From Coriobacteriia bacterium (GTDB lineage: Bacteria > Actinomycetota > Coriobacteriia > Coriobacteriales > UBA8131): DNA of 33,306 nt. Made by a program: the position numbers and the translations under genes. The notes under the pieces are model-generated. The model worked only from the letters and a program-made list of their open reading frames with translations, made no database searches and had not been told where the DNA came from. The stretch is from assembly GCA_009776725.1 (NCBI GenBank), contig WRNE01000020.1:90-33395 (forward strand), read 5' to 3'. Shown here piece after piece: positions 17,306-24,980 of the stretch; the stretch's first letter is position 1, and each line of letters begins with the position of its first letter.

Positions 17306-17358
17306 CCAACCAACCGTTTGATAGTAATATTATTATCAAACGAACGGTTGGTTGTCAA
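17306..17358 (-). promoter_or_regulatory. Promoter overlapped by long inverted repeat (probable repressor operator)
   Basis: On the minus strand a -35 TTGACA (17353-17358), 17-base spacer and -10 TAATAA (17330-17335) precede the surface-protein start by about 70 bases. The promoter is covered by an inverted repeat: CCAACCAACCGTTTGATA (17306-17323) against TATCAAAC plus GGTTGGTTG (within 17334-17354), the second arm carrying 4 extra bases. The right arm alone, CAAACGAACGGTTGGTTG, is also an imperfect palindrome. Such architecture is typical of repressor sites of the TetR or similar families. No regulator gene is adjacent, so the protein that binds it is unknown. Confidence 0.75.
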
Positions 17359-17522
17359 GGCTGAGTTTTCATCAAAATCAAAAAAAAGTGCAATGTTGAT
17401 CAGTTTTTACTACGAATCCCTTTAATTTGCCTAAATCGCCTGTCTGAGAGACGTGCGGCTTCCTGCGCGCCGAGCTGTTTTGGCCTTTAAGTCACAGCGC
17501 CGCCTTAGGGCTTGGGCTGCCT

Positions 17523-20500
17523 CTAGCCTAGCTCTAGCTTTCCGTCATGCTCGTGGATCCCGCCTTGTTTTATGATCTGACGATATGCTTGTTCCATCCG
17601 GGCATTGATCACGCTGCCGCGCCTTGCCCAGCCATAACTGCGGACAGTGGCCTTGAACAAGCCTTCTTTGTCGATCCCAAAGCTCTGCTGCACTATTTCG
17701 AGCATGACGCGCATGAAGTCGCTGATGGGCACTTGTTCGGCGGGCAGGCCTTTGTAGTTGCTTGCCGGCAGCGCAGGGTCGTGCCTCTCCGTGACGTCGA
17801 AGTATTCCAAAGGCCCGCTCTCTTCTAGTGCGAGATCCTCGCTTTGTGCCTCTGGGCCGGCGTCTGCACGGGCAGGTCTCAAGGCACCTACTATCGGGGC
17901 CTCTTGATAGCTCGCAATGGCCTCTTCGATGGCCTTGACCAAGCGCTGGCCTTCGCCAAGGGGGTCTTTGACCCATTCCGTAGACCAGACACGGTACATC
18001 CTCCATCCCATGCTATGCAGGACAGACAGGCGTTGGCGGTCACGGTCCCGGGCAGTCCGGGCACTGGCATAAGACCCTCCGTCGCATTCGATGCCGATGG
18101 CGTAACTGCGCGTATAGGATGGGTGGCGGATAGCGAAGTCCAAGCGGTAGCCCGAGCAGCCGACGTTTTTCTCCACCTGGTAAGAATGCGCAGTGAGGAA
18201 TTGGTAGACCGTGTCTTCGAACTGCGAGGCAGACAAGCCGGCAGCTGCGGGTGCCTCTGCCTCGGAGGCTTGGTCGGTCTTGACGTCGGTCTTGACGGTG
18301 CCGATGCCCCCAATGGCGTACTCGATGTAGTCGCGCAGCAGCTTCGGGCCGCTGTAGGTGACCCGTTCGGTAGCAATGTCGTAGGGCATGATCGAGCCGA
18401 CCAGCTTGATATTGATGCGTCCGCGGGTGATGGCGACGTTCAGGCGGCGCTCGCCGCCCTCTCGGCTAAGCGGGCCAAAGGACATAGGAAAACGCCCGTC
18501 TGCATCGTAGGCGTAGCCGATGCTGAAGATGATCGTATCGCGTTCGTCGCCTTGGACGGTCTCCAGGTTCTTGACGAACATCGGCTCGTCGGTGTCGTCC
18601 TTGAAGAACTGCTCGAACTGGGGGCTTTGGTGGCGCAAGTCCAAGATAGCGTCCTCGATCGCAGTCTGCTGTCCCTCTCCGAAGGCGACGATGCCCAAAC
18701 TGCGGTCGGGATGTTGTTGGATATGCGCAAACACCAGCTCGGCAACCTTTTGTGCCTCGAGCACGTTTCGTCTCGAGCGCGGCTCGTAGACGCCGTCTGG
18801 GACATGGACGTACTCGACCCCCAAATCAGCGGCTTGGTCAAGCGACGAGGGAAAAGTCGTCAGCTTGCCGCTGTAGAGCTTGGCGTTGGAAAAAGCGATC
18901 AGGGACTCATGCTTGCTGCGGTAGTGCCAAAGCAGGTCTTGGGAAGGAAGGAGCGAGGCTTCTTCAAGCAGCGACTCGAAGGCCCCGGCGTCAGGTGCCT
19001 CGCTTTGCTCGTCATAGGCGTCGTCGTCGCTGGCAGCAAAGGAGGCTTGAAAGAAGTCGGTAGGCGGCAGCTGCTTGCTGTCGCCGACGATTATCGCCTC
19101 CTTAGCCCGAAAAATCGCACATATTGCATCCTCGGTGCGGATCTGCGAGGCCTCGTCGAACAAGACGATGTCGAACTGGTAGTCGTTTCCGCTAAGGTAG
19201 GTACTGACCGAGAGCGGCGACATCATCAGGCAGGGCTTAAGTATAGGCAGCAGGTTGGGAAGCTCGGCGATCAGCTTCCGCGCCGGCATCAGCTTGCGTT
19301 TCTTGTTTATCTCGCGCTTCAGCTTGCCCACCTCGTCGTGGTCGGAGAAGTACGAGTCGATGGACGGAAGGCGCGAGAGCAGCTTTGCGTACAAGGCGCC
19401 CCTGGAGATGTCGAGGTGTGACTTGTCCAGCTTGACAAACGAGTCTACCAGCGCGTCTTGGTTGATTCGCCGAAACGCCAAGACGTGGGGAAAGTAAGGA
19501 CAGACAGCATCAAGCCAAGCCCGGTAGAAACACTTCAGAAAGGCACTTACGACCAGGTCGGCGGGGAAGGCTGCCACAATCAACTGGTAGACGAAGTCAT
19601 AGACCGCCAATCCCTTGGCTCTTTCGAGGATTGCCATGTAGTCGACATAGTGCTCCAAGTCGACGATGCTGGCTAGGCACTGGTTGAAGAACAGGACCAG
19701 CTCGGAAAGAGGCTTATTAAGGAGCTGCTCGGCGTGGAAAAAGAGGCTGGCCAGCCAGTTTACCGATCCGTTTAGCTGTTCAAAGGCCTGGTTGGCGAAA
19801 TCCAGGGGATAGACGGCCAGGCCTCCCAAAGACTGCTTGACCTGCATGAAGTGGCCCTCTAGGGACTGGTACTCCTGCAAGGCCTGGGCCAGGGCTTTCA
19901 TTTCGTCAAAGGAGGGCTTGGCGGCCCTTCTGCTTGCACTGGCGACCCTTGCCCGGTCTGCCCGGTAATTGGAGTTCAATGGCCTAGCCACGCTTTGGTA
20001 GCTGCTTAGGCATCGTTCCAAGAGCTCTTCTCCGTTTATGGAGAAGAGCTCGTCTGTGTAATTGGCGCCGAGGCCTTGCCTGATCGTCCTGAGCCTGGCG
20101 TCCATTTGATAAAGCGAGGCCATGACACCGAGGTCGACAAGGCTGATCGAGTCAAAAAGGCTGTATGGCAAGCCGCTTTGGGCGTCAGCCGCTGCGACGA
20201 CTGCCGTGACTCGGCGGGTCTCGGTGCCCAGTTGCTGCCGAAGCTGGTTGGTGACCTCGCGGACGTTGCATCCCCACCAGGGATTGTCAGCCTGGTAGCC
20301 GTGCTCGCCAACCATGCGGGAAAACTCGCTCAGCAGGTCGATCCGTGTGGAGAGGTCGTAAGCCGTGTAGGTATTGGCGCCAGCAGGCGTGAAGGCAATG
20401 TCTGGGACGGCGTCTAAAGCAGACAGCTTGCCGTTCACGGAGTAGACAGTCTCGTATAACGGCTCGACGGGCGTATGCAGTTCGCGCGAGTAACTATTCA

Positions 20501-21827
20501 AACGGCTGCGTTGGTCCATCAGCTGGTTGAGTTGGTCGTAGGCGGTTTCTTTGACCGTGGCCTTGCTCTGCGCCAAGTCAAGCGATGCCTCCAGCTGGTT
20601 TAAGACATCGCGGCGCTTGGAATCGTGATGATGCAGAGTCAAGCAAAAGTCACCCAGACCGACCTGTGAGAGGCGGTGGTAGACAACTTGCAAGGCGGCC
20701 ATCTTCTCCGAGACGAACAGCACGCGTTTGCCGTCAGCCAAGAACTCGGCGATGATGTTGGTGATGGACTGGCTCTTGCCTGTCCCCGGAGGGCCTTGCA
20801 GTATAAAGCTCGCCCCTAGTTTTGCCAGTAATACAGCATCCTGCTGGCTCGAGTCTGCGTCCAAAACGCTGTAGACCTCAGAGGGAGGCACCGCATCATG
20901 GTCAAACCGTGTCAAGTCGATATCCTTTAGGCCCTGGTTCAGCAGACTGGCGTCGCCTGCTATCGCCCGAACCACGGGATGGCTTAAAACGCGTTCTTTG
21001 TTGGCTCCCAGATCCTGGTACATACTAAGCTTGTTGAAGTTGAAAAGCGAGAGCTCGACGTCCAAGTCCACAGTGGCCTGCAGCTTCTCGCACGTCTCTT
21101 GAATCGCTAGCAGATAGTCAGAAAAACCCATATCCTCCACATAAGCAGGCAACGTGACCGCCGCCTCCGCCTCCAGCTTTTGCGCCAAAGCGTAATTCGG
21201 CATGATCTCGTCGTCTAACAAGGCCAGCTTGAAAGGGGAGAACAAGTCGGCCTGGGCCAGTTGCACAGGAACCAACAGCAGCGGCGAGCGTAAGTCCTCG
21301 GCCTTCGCCGAGTCATGCCAGTTCAAAAAGCCGAAAGCCAGGTACAGGGCGTTCAGCCCGGTCTCTTCGATATGGGTCATAGCCTTTTGACGCAGGTTGC
21401 GCAGCGTCTTTTGGGTCTCAGCCACCGTTTGGTTGGTGATGGACTGCTCTTCGCCGTCTTCATCCTCTGCCCCATGCTCGTTATTATCGGGAGAAACCCG
21501 CGCTTCAGGAGCCGGGAGGGTCTCCTGAGCCGGGGCGGCCTCTGGGGCCGGGGCGGCCTCTGGGGCCGGGGCGCCAGCCATGTCCTTCTCCCCATAAAGG
21601 CTTGGCAGGGGGAAGGCTAAAGGCTTCTCGTCCTCGACAAATGACGTCCAGAGGGCATCAAGGCCAGGCTTTTTGATGGCGATGGCAACCCGAGAGGCCC
21701 GAGTGCTGTTGGATGAGGCAGGAAAGTTGATGAGGCGGTTGCGCTTGCTGAGGTCCAAGAGCTGGTTGCGCCAGTAGTTGAACTTTGCTTCGATGCTGTC
21801 TGTGGGTGCTGCTGTATTGTTGTCCAC
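17523..21827 (-). CDS. DUF4011-helicase-Vsr-like nuclease, probable phage defence protein
   Basis: This 1434-residue single polypeptide has an N-terminal DUF4011 segment (WRNQLLDLSKRNRLINF, 19-35). It contains a superfamily 1 helicase: Walker A GPPGTGKS (345-352), Walker B FDEAS (890-894), GDSKQLPP (915-922), VQGDERD (1091-1097) and NVAITRGR (1130-1137). A Vsr/DUF559-like PD-(D/E)XK nuclease follows (about 1200-1300) with Glu1204, Asp1230 in YRLDF and GIECDG (Glu1247), and a C-terminal DUF3320-type region closes the protein. Active-site residues appear intact. From memory, this domain set is among defence genes found to block phage in screens (hhe type). It starts with GTG behind AGGAG. It is a lone gene with no partner methylase. 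A proline/alanine-rich linker of variable-looking repeats lies at residues 85-108. Likely role: recognition and cutting of foreign DNA; the trigger is unknown. Confidence 0.9.
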   Translation of the reverse strand: MDNNTAAPTDSIEAKFNYWRNQLLDLSKRNRLINFPASSNSTRASRVAIAIKKPGLDALWTSFVEDEKPLAFPLPSLYGEKDMAGAPAPEAAPAPEAAPAQETLPAPEARVSPDNNEHGAEDEDGEEQSITNQTVAETQKTLRNLRQKAMTHIEETGLNALYLAFGFLNWHDSAKAEDLRSPLLLVPVQLAQADLFSPFKLALLDDEIMPNYALAQKLEAEAAVTLPAYVEDMGFSDYLLAIQETCEKLQATVDLDVELSLFNFNKLSMYQDLGANKERVLSHPVVRAIAGDASLLNQGLKDIDLTRFDHDAVPPSEVYSVLDADSSQQDAVLLAKLGASFILQGPPGTGKSQSITNIIAEFLADGKRVLFVSEKMAALQVVYHRLSQVGLGDFCLTLHHHDSKRRDVLNQLEASLDLAQSKATVKETAYDQLNQLMDQRSRLNSYSRELHTPVEPLYETVYSVNGKLSALDAVPDIAFTPAGANTYTAYDLSTRIDLLSEFSRMVGEHGYQADNPWWGCNVREVTNQLRQQLGTETRRVTAVVAAADAQSGLPYSLFDSISLVDLGVMASLYQMDARLRTIRQGLGANYTDELFSINGEELLERCLSSYQSVARPLNSNYRADRARVASASRRAAKPSFDEMKALAQALQEYQSLEGHFMQVKQSLGGLAVYPLDFANQAFEQLNGSVNWLASLFFHAEQLLNKPLSELVLFFNQCLASIVDLEHYVDYMAILERAKGLAVYDFVYQLIVAAFPADLVVSAFLKCFYRAWLDAVCPYFPHVLAFRRINQDALVDSFVKLDKSHLDISRGALYAKLLSRLPSIDSYFSDHDEVGKLKREINKKRKLMPARKLIAELPNLLPILKPCLMMSPLSVSTYLSGNDYQFDIVLFDEASQIRTEDAICAIFRAKEAIIVGDSKQLPPTDFFQASFAASDDDAYDEQSEAPDAGAFESLLEEASLLPSQDLLWHYRSKHESLIAFSNAKLYSGKLTTFPSSLDQAADLGVEYVHVPDGVYEPRSRRNVLEAQKVAELVFAHIQQHPDRSLGIVAFGEGQQTAIEDAILDLRHQSPQFEQFFKDDTDEPMFVKNLETVQGDERDTIIFSIGYAYDADGRFPMSFGPLSREGGERRLNVAITRGRINIKLVGSIMPYDIATERVTYSGPKLLRDYIEYAIGGIGTVKTDVKTDQASEAEAPAAAGLSASQFEDTVYQFLTAHSYQVEKNVGCSGYRLDFAIRHPSYTRSYAIGIECDGGSYASARTARDRDRQRLSVLHSMGWRMYRVWSTEWVKDPLGEGQRLVKAIEEAIASYQEAPIVGALRPARADAGPEAQSEDLALEESGPLEYFDVTERHDPALPASNYKGLPAEQVPISDFMRVMLEIVQQSFGIDKEGLFKATVRSYGWARRGSVINARMEQAYRQIIKQGGIHEHDGKLELG
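21523..21576 (-). repeat. 18-bp tandem repeat coding for PEAAPA linker
   Basis: About three head-to-tail copies of an 18-base GC-rich unit (two close copies from 21541, one diverged before) encode repeated PEAAPA residues in the linker of the helicase. The unit is a multiple of three, so copy number can change without breaking the frame. Confidence 0.8.
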
Positions 21828-22247
21828 GTATTCTCCTGTGCTTGCTGGTTGTAAGTGGGCTGGTGCGTGTGCGGTAGGATGTCGGATGGGCCGACTGCTC
21901 TTTAAAGCCGTTTAGCCACAGCGGCAATTATACATTTTCTGGCTTGCAGCCGAGGTTTGCGCTCATGCCTCACGCAGCGCTTAAGGGGCAGCCTCTGGTA
22001 GTTGGGCCTGCATGGTCGGCCCGAAGTGAGGCGGGGTATCCTGTCGAGTCTGCACATTTAGCTTTACAGCAACTTTGGCAGAGTGTTAATTTGTAGGTAT
22101 GAACGCAGAATCAAAGAGGGCAGAGCGTTTCAGCAAGACAGGGAGCGTGCGTTTATGAGTGGCCTACGTGAGCAGATGCCAAAAGTGAGCCAGCTTGGAA
22201 AGCGTGCCCCCAAGCCTTTGCCTGCTATCAAAACTTGAGGAGGAAAT
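21828..22247. other. Divergent region before helicase and methyltransferase 3
   Basis: A minus-strand TATAAT (21927-21932), in an AATGTATAATT context also seen before the DUF6273 gene, may be the helicase -10; the -35 is not clear. On the plus strand two short frames overlap just before the methyltransferase (see the entry at 22155). No riboswitch of the cobalamin type is recognisable, although it was looked for. Confidence 0.5.
22155..22238 (+). CDS. Possible 27-codon upstream ORF
   Basis: The frame encodes 27 residues (MSGLREQMPKVSQLGKR then a Pro/Lys-rich end). Its ATG overlaps the TGA of a preceding 19-codon frame (22099-22158) as ATGA, and AGGGAG lies 9-10 bases upstream. Its TGA (22236-22238) touches the GAGGAGG ribosome binding site of methyltransferase 3, whose ATG is at 22248. 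The arrangement suggests translational coupling, but there is no family and chance is possible. Confidence 0.3.
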   Translation: MSGLREQMPKVSQLGKRAPKPLPAIKT

Positions 22248-23282
22248 ATGCTAAGTGCAAAAGAAAACCTGTTGATGTGCCTACGCGGCGAACAGCCCGA
22301 GTATGTGCCGGTAGGAGCGATGCAGGACGGAGACCCGCCACCAAGCATGATGGTTGCGCCGCCTTTGCTGCATCCCGAGCGCGACCCTGAGGTCCGCCGG
22401 AACCTGTTCGGAGTCCGGTTCGTGCACACTGACTCGACAGGCGGGGCTGGAATGCCGGCAAACGACGAGTTCGTCTTGCCGCTGGACGGAATAAAGAACT
22501 GGGGCGACTATGTGAAGATCCCGGACTTCTCAGACGTTGTCTGGGAGCCCTTGATTGCCGAGCAGCTCAAAAACATGAACTACAACCGTGCCGATACAGC
22601 CTTAGTCATGGACATTCATATGGGCTATTTCCAATTGCTGATGTCGATCATGGGCTTCGAGGCTGGCATGATTGCACTATACGAGTACCCAGACGAGGTA
22701 AAAGAGCTGCTAGACGCCATCTCAGAGTTCTATATCGGTGTGGCCAAAAGGACCATCGACATCTACGACCCGGAGGCCTTGACCCTGTGCGACGATACCG
22801 CTGCCTGGTACGCCCCCTTCATATCGCCCGATACCTTCCGCGAGTTCTTCATGCCTCACCACGACAAGTATGCAAAGATCGGCCGTGACCGAGGCTTGCT
22901 GATCCAGATACACTGCTGTGGGAAGACCGAGGACTTCATCCCCCTGTATTTAGAGATGGGCATCCATGGATGGTCTGCTGCACAGACCTGTAACGACCTG
23001 CTGGCAGTCAAGGCGAAGTACGGCAACGACATGGTGTTCATGGGCGGCTGGGACGGTCGCGAGCGGTTGCTTGACCCCATGGCAAGCCCTGAGAACCCAG
23101 GCGGGCTGACCGAGGAGGAGCTGCGCCAAAGCGTTCGGGATGCTATGGATAAGTACGCTCCTGGCGGAGGCTACACTTTTGGCGGTGGCTTCATGGTTGC
23201 TGTCGGTGACGAGGAGACCCCGAAGAAGAACGTCATCATCAGAGACGAGGCACGCAAGTACAGCCTAGGCTTCTACAAGTAG
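22248..23282 (+). CDS. UroD-like methyltransferase 3
   Basis: This 344-residue protein of the UroD/MtaA-type superfamily is the most diverged of the four in this window. The family N-terminus (KENLLMCLRGEQPEYVPVG) and central CDDTAAWYAPFISPDTFREFFMP segment are clear. The zinc-type motif is HCCG (His222, Cys223, Cys224), with Cys224 in the family position. Where MtaA/MtbA have a third Cys, it reads APGGGYTFGG (304-312). A short insertion with PMASPENPGG (about 276-285) is not present in the others. GAGGAGG precedes the ATG. It lies 216 bases before methyltransferase 4 in the same direction, with a likely terminator in between. It probably uses a different methyl donor; no corrinoid protein is nearby, so the partner is unknown. 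Confidence 0.85.
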   Translation: MLSAKENLLMCLRGEQPEYVPVGAMQDGDPPPSMMVAPPLLHPERDPEVRRNLFGVRFVHTDSTGGAGMPANDEFVLPLDGIKNWGDYVKIPDFSDVVWEPLIAEQLKNMNYNRADTALVMDIHMGYFQLLMSIMGFEAGMIALYEYPDEVKELLDAISEFYIGVAKRTIDIYDPEALTLCDDTAAWYAPFISPDTFREFFMPHHDKYAKIGRDRGLLIQIHCCGKTEDFIPLYLEMGIHGWSAAQTCNDLLAVKAKYGNDMVFMGGWDGRERLLDPMASPENPGGLTEEELRQSVRDAMDKYAPGGGYTFGGGFMVAVGDEETPKKNVIIRDEARKYSLGFYK

Positions 23283-23339
23283 CCCTAGACCCTAGACGAG
23301 CAAGTCTGACCAGCGGCGGGCAGGCTTGCCAGACAATGC

Positions 23340-23378
23340 GTTTCGCACTGCAAAAGGCTTGCGCGAAACTAGATTTTT
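23340..23378 (+). terminator. Probable terminator after methyltransferase 3
   Basis: GTTTCGC (23340-23346) pairs with GCGAAAC (23363-23369) over 7 bp, with TAGATTTTT following. An imperfect 9-bp hairpin from GCAAG (23310-23314) to CTTGC (23334-23338) lies just before it. This suggests that methyltransferases 3 and 4 are at least partly transcribed apart. Confidence 0.5.
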
Positions 23379-23498
23379 AACGCTTAGCTCTTTTGTAGTG
23401 CTTAACGAAGCGGTAGAAACTACAATAGGTTTGCTGCAACTAGAAATGGTAATAGCTAGAAAGCAAGCTATAACTAGCATTAAGAGAAGGAGGCTTAT

Positions 23499-24521
23499 AT
23501 GCCGACACTGTCACCGCACGAGAACTACAAACGCATGCTAAATGGAGAAATACCCGAATATGTGCCCACGATGATGGACGCTACCCCGCCCAACGGGCCT
23601 GTGCAGCTGTCCTTTAGGGACGCTCTTCTCCCCATGGTCGGAGGATGGGACCCAGGCGAAGTCCACCACGACCTCTTTGGCGTCCCATACGTCACCGAGC
23701 GTAACGCCAACCTGGGCGCTTTGCCCCAGCCGGGGGTCTTTATTCTTGACGACATCACCAAATGGCGTGATGTGATCAAAAGGCCGGCAGCCCTAGACGA
23801 GATCGATTGGGAGTATTGTGCGTCCATTGACCTGCCCAAACGCGACCCTGATGCCCTGTTCTCGGGAGGCCCGAGCATTGGCAACGGCTACTTTCAGATG
23901 CTGAACAGCTTCATGGGCTTCGACATGGGGCTGATGGCTTGTGCTGAAGAGCCTGACGAGGTCAAGGACCTGATGAGCTTCTTGGTCGACCTAAACGTCG
24001 AGATGGCCAAAAAGTTCATCTATTACTACAAGCCCGACGCTTACGGAATGGGCGACGACATCGCCCACGAGCGCGCCCCCTTCGTGTCGCTTCCCATGTT
24101 CCTAGACATCTTTGAGCCAGCTTGGCGCGCCACTGTGGCTCCCTATGTCGAAGCCGGATGCCACGCCTCGCACCATAACTGCGGCAAGCTCGACGAGTTC
24201 ATTCCCTATATCGTCGACATGGGATTCGACTCATGGAACCCCGCCGAGCCGCAAAACGACCTGGTAGCCATCAAGCAGCAATATGCTGGTAAGCTAGCAA
24301 TCGTCGGCGGATTCGACGGCAACGGCTTCGTCTGCTGGCCAGAGACCACTGAAGAAGAAGTCCGCGCCTACGTTCGCCAGCAAGTCGACATGTTGGCCCC
24401 CGGCGGAAGCTATTGCTTCGGCGGCGGCATCATGGGCGCACCCGATGACGAGTTCGCCATCAGACGCCGCGAGATCATAACCGACGAATTCGAGAAAATC
24501 CGCTATAACTACTACAATTAA
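23499..24521 (+). CDS. UroD-like methyltransferase 4
   Basis: This 340-residue paralog is closer to methyltransferases 1 and 2 than to 3. It shares the PFILDDITKWRD-type and MGDDIAHERAPF segments, the SHHNCG motif (His226, Cys228) and the FDGNGFVCWPETTEEEVRAYVRQQ stretch. The third MtaA/MtbA zinc Cys is again absent (APGGSYCFGGG, about 300-310), although here a Cys occurs three positions later. AGAAGGAGG sits 7 bases before the ATG, and the sequence around the start (GAGGCTTATATGCCGACA) is almost the same as before methyltransferase 2, which points to duplication including the leader. Soluble, cytoplasmic methyl transfer with a corrinoid partner is the likely role; the substrate is unknown. 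Confidence 0.85.
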   Translation: MPTLSPHENYKRMLNGEIPEYVPTMMDATPPNGPVQLSFRDALLPMVGGWDPGEVHHDLFGVPYVTERNANLGALPQPGVFILDDITKWRDVIKRPAALDEIDWEYCASIDLPKRDPDALFSGGPSIGNGYFQMLNSFMGFDMGLMACAEEPDEVKDLMSFLVDLNVEMAKKFIYYYKPDAYGMGDDIAHERAPFVSLPMFLDIFEPAWRATVAPYVEAGCHASHHNCGKLDEFIPYIVDMGFDSWNPAEPQNDLVAIKQQYAGKLAIVGGFDGNGFVCWPETTEEEVRAYVRQQVDMLAPGGSYCFGGGIMGAPDDEFAIRRREIITDEFEKIRYNYYN

Positions 24522-24523
24522 CC

Positions 24524-24557
24524 ATGTGGAGAAACCCGCAGTCTTTGCATGCTGCGG
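24524..24557 (+). terminator. Stem-loop after methyltransferase 4
   Basis: CCGCAG (24536-24541) pairs with CTGCGG (24552-24557), followed by CTTTCGTCGTTGTTTG. ATGTGGAGAAACCC (24524-24537), a variant of the dispersed GGAGAAAACC word, overlaps its left arm. It is a weak intrinsic terminator. Confidence 0.5.
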
Positions 24558-24589
24558 CTTTCGTCGTTGTTTGAGAGATTGATGCGATT

Positions 24590-24618
24590 CTAGCCTGGCA
24601 AATACTGTGCCAGGCTAG
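24590..24618. terminator. 11-bp stem-loop overlapping the YffB-like stop codon
   Basis: CTAGCCTGGCA (24590-24600) and TGCCAGGCTAG (24608-24618) form a perfect 11-bp stem with a 7-base loop. TCTCTCTTT follows on the plus strand. It lies between convergent genes and includes the minus-strand stop codon, so it can end transcripts from either side. Confidence 0.7.
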
Positions 24619-24980
24619 TCTCTCTTTACAGCCAACGCCAAGTCCCATTCACTTTCTTTAAAGCCCACCAGGACAAAGCCATCACCTACCAATATCGGCC
24701 GCTTTACCAGCATCCCGTCGGTGGAGAGAAGTTGCAGGCACTCGTCCACGCTCATATCAGCCAGCTTGTCCTTGAGCTGCAAAGTGCGGTAGGCCTGTCC
24801 GCTGGTGTTAAAAAGCCGCTTGACTGGTAGGCGGCTGATATCCAACCAGGCTTTTAGCTCTTCATATGTCGGATTGTCGCCTTTGATGTCTCGTTGTTCA
24901 TAAGGCGCGCCCAAGCCATCCAGGTACTTTCTGGCTTTGCTGCAAGTAGTACATTTTGAATAACATATAAAGACCATCAT
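24615..24980 (-). CDS. YffB/Spx/ArsC-like thioredoxin-fold protein
   Basis: This 121-residue protein is of the ArsC/Spx/YffB family. The N-terminus MVFICYSKCTTCSKARKYLD has the CxxC motif (Cys10, Cys13), then EQRDIKGDNPTYEEL (about 28-42) and KRPILVGDGFVLVGF (about 93-107), the family's C-terminal signature around RPI. Family members are either arsenate reductase-like, of unknown redox role (YffB), or Spx-type regulators of RNA polymerase. The Spx-type would also carry a CxxC, so the motif alone does not decide. AAGGGGG stands 7 bases before two consecutive ATGs; the first is used here. It is monocistronic and faces methyltransferase 4. Confidence 0.88.
   Translation of the reverse strand: MMVFICYSKCTTCSKARKYLDGLGAPYEQRDIKGDNPTYEELKAWLDISRLPVKRLFNTSGQAYRTLQLKDKLADMSVDECLQLLSTDGMLVKRPILVGDGFVLVGFKESEWDLALAVKRD

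Noticed and set aside
17844..19421. 525-codon plus-strand open frame opposite the helicase
   Set aside because: It lies fully antisense to well-supported helicase motifs and has no family features; long antisense frames are common opposite genes with strong codon bias.
21950..22247. Cobalamin riboswitch before methyltransferase 3
   Set aside because: A vitamin B12 switch would suit corrinoid enzymes, but no B12-box-like conserved segment was found.
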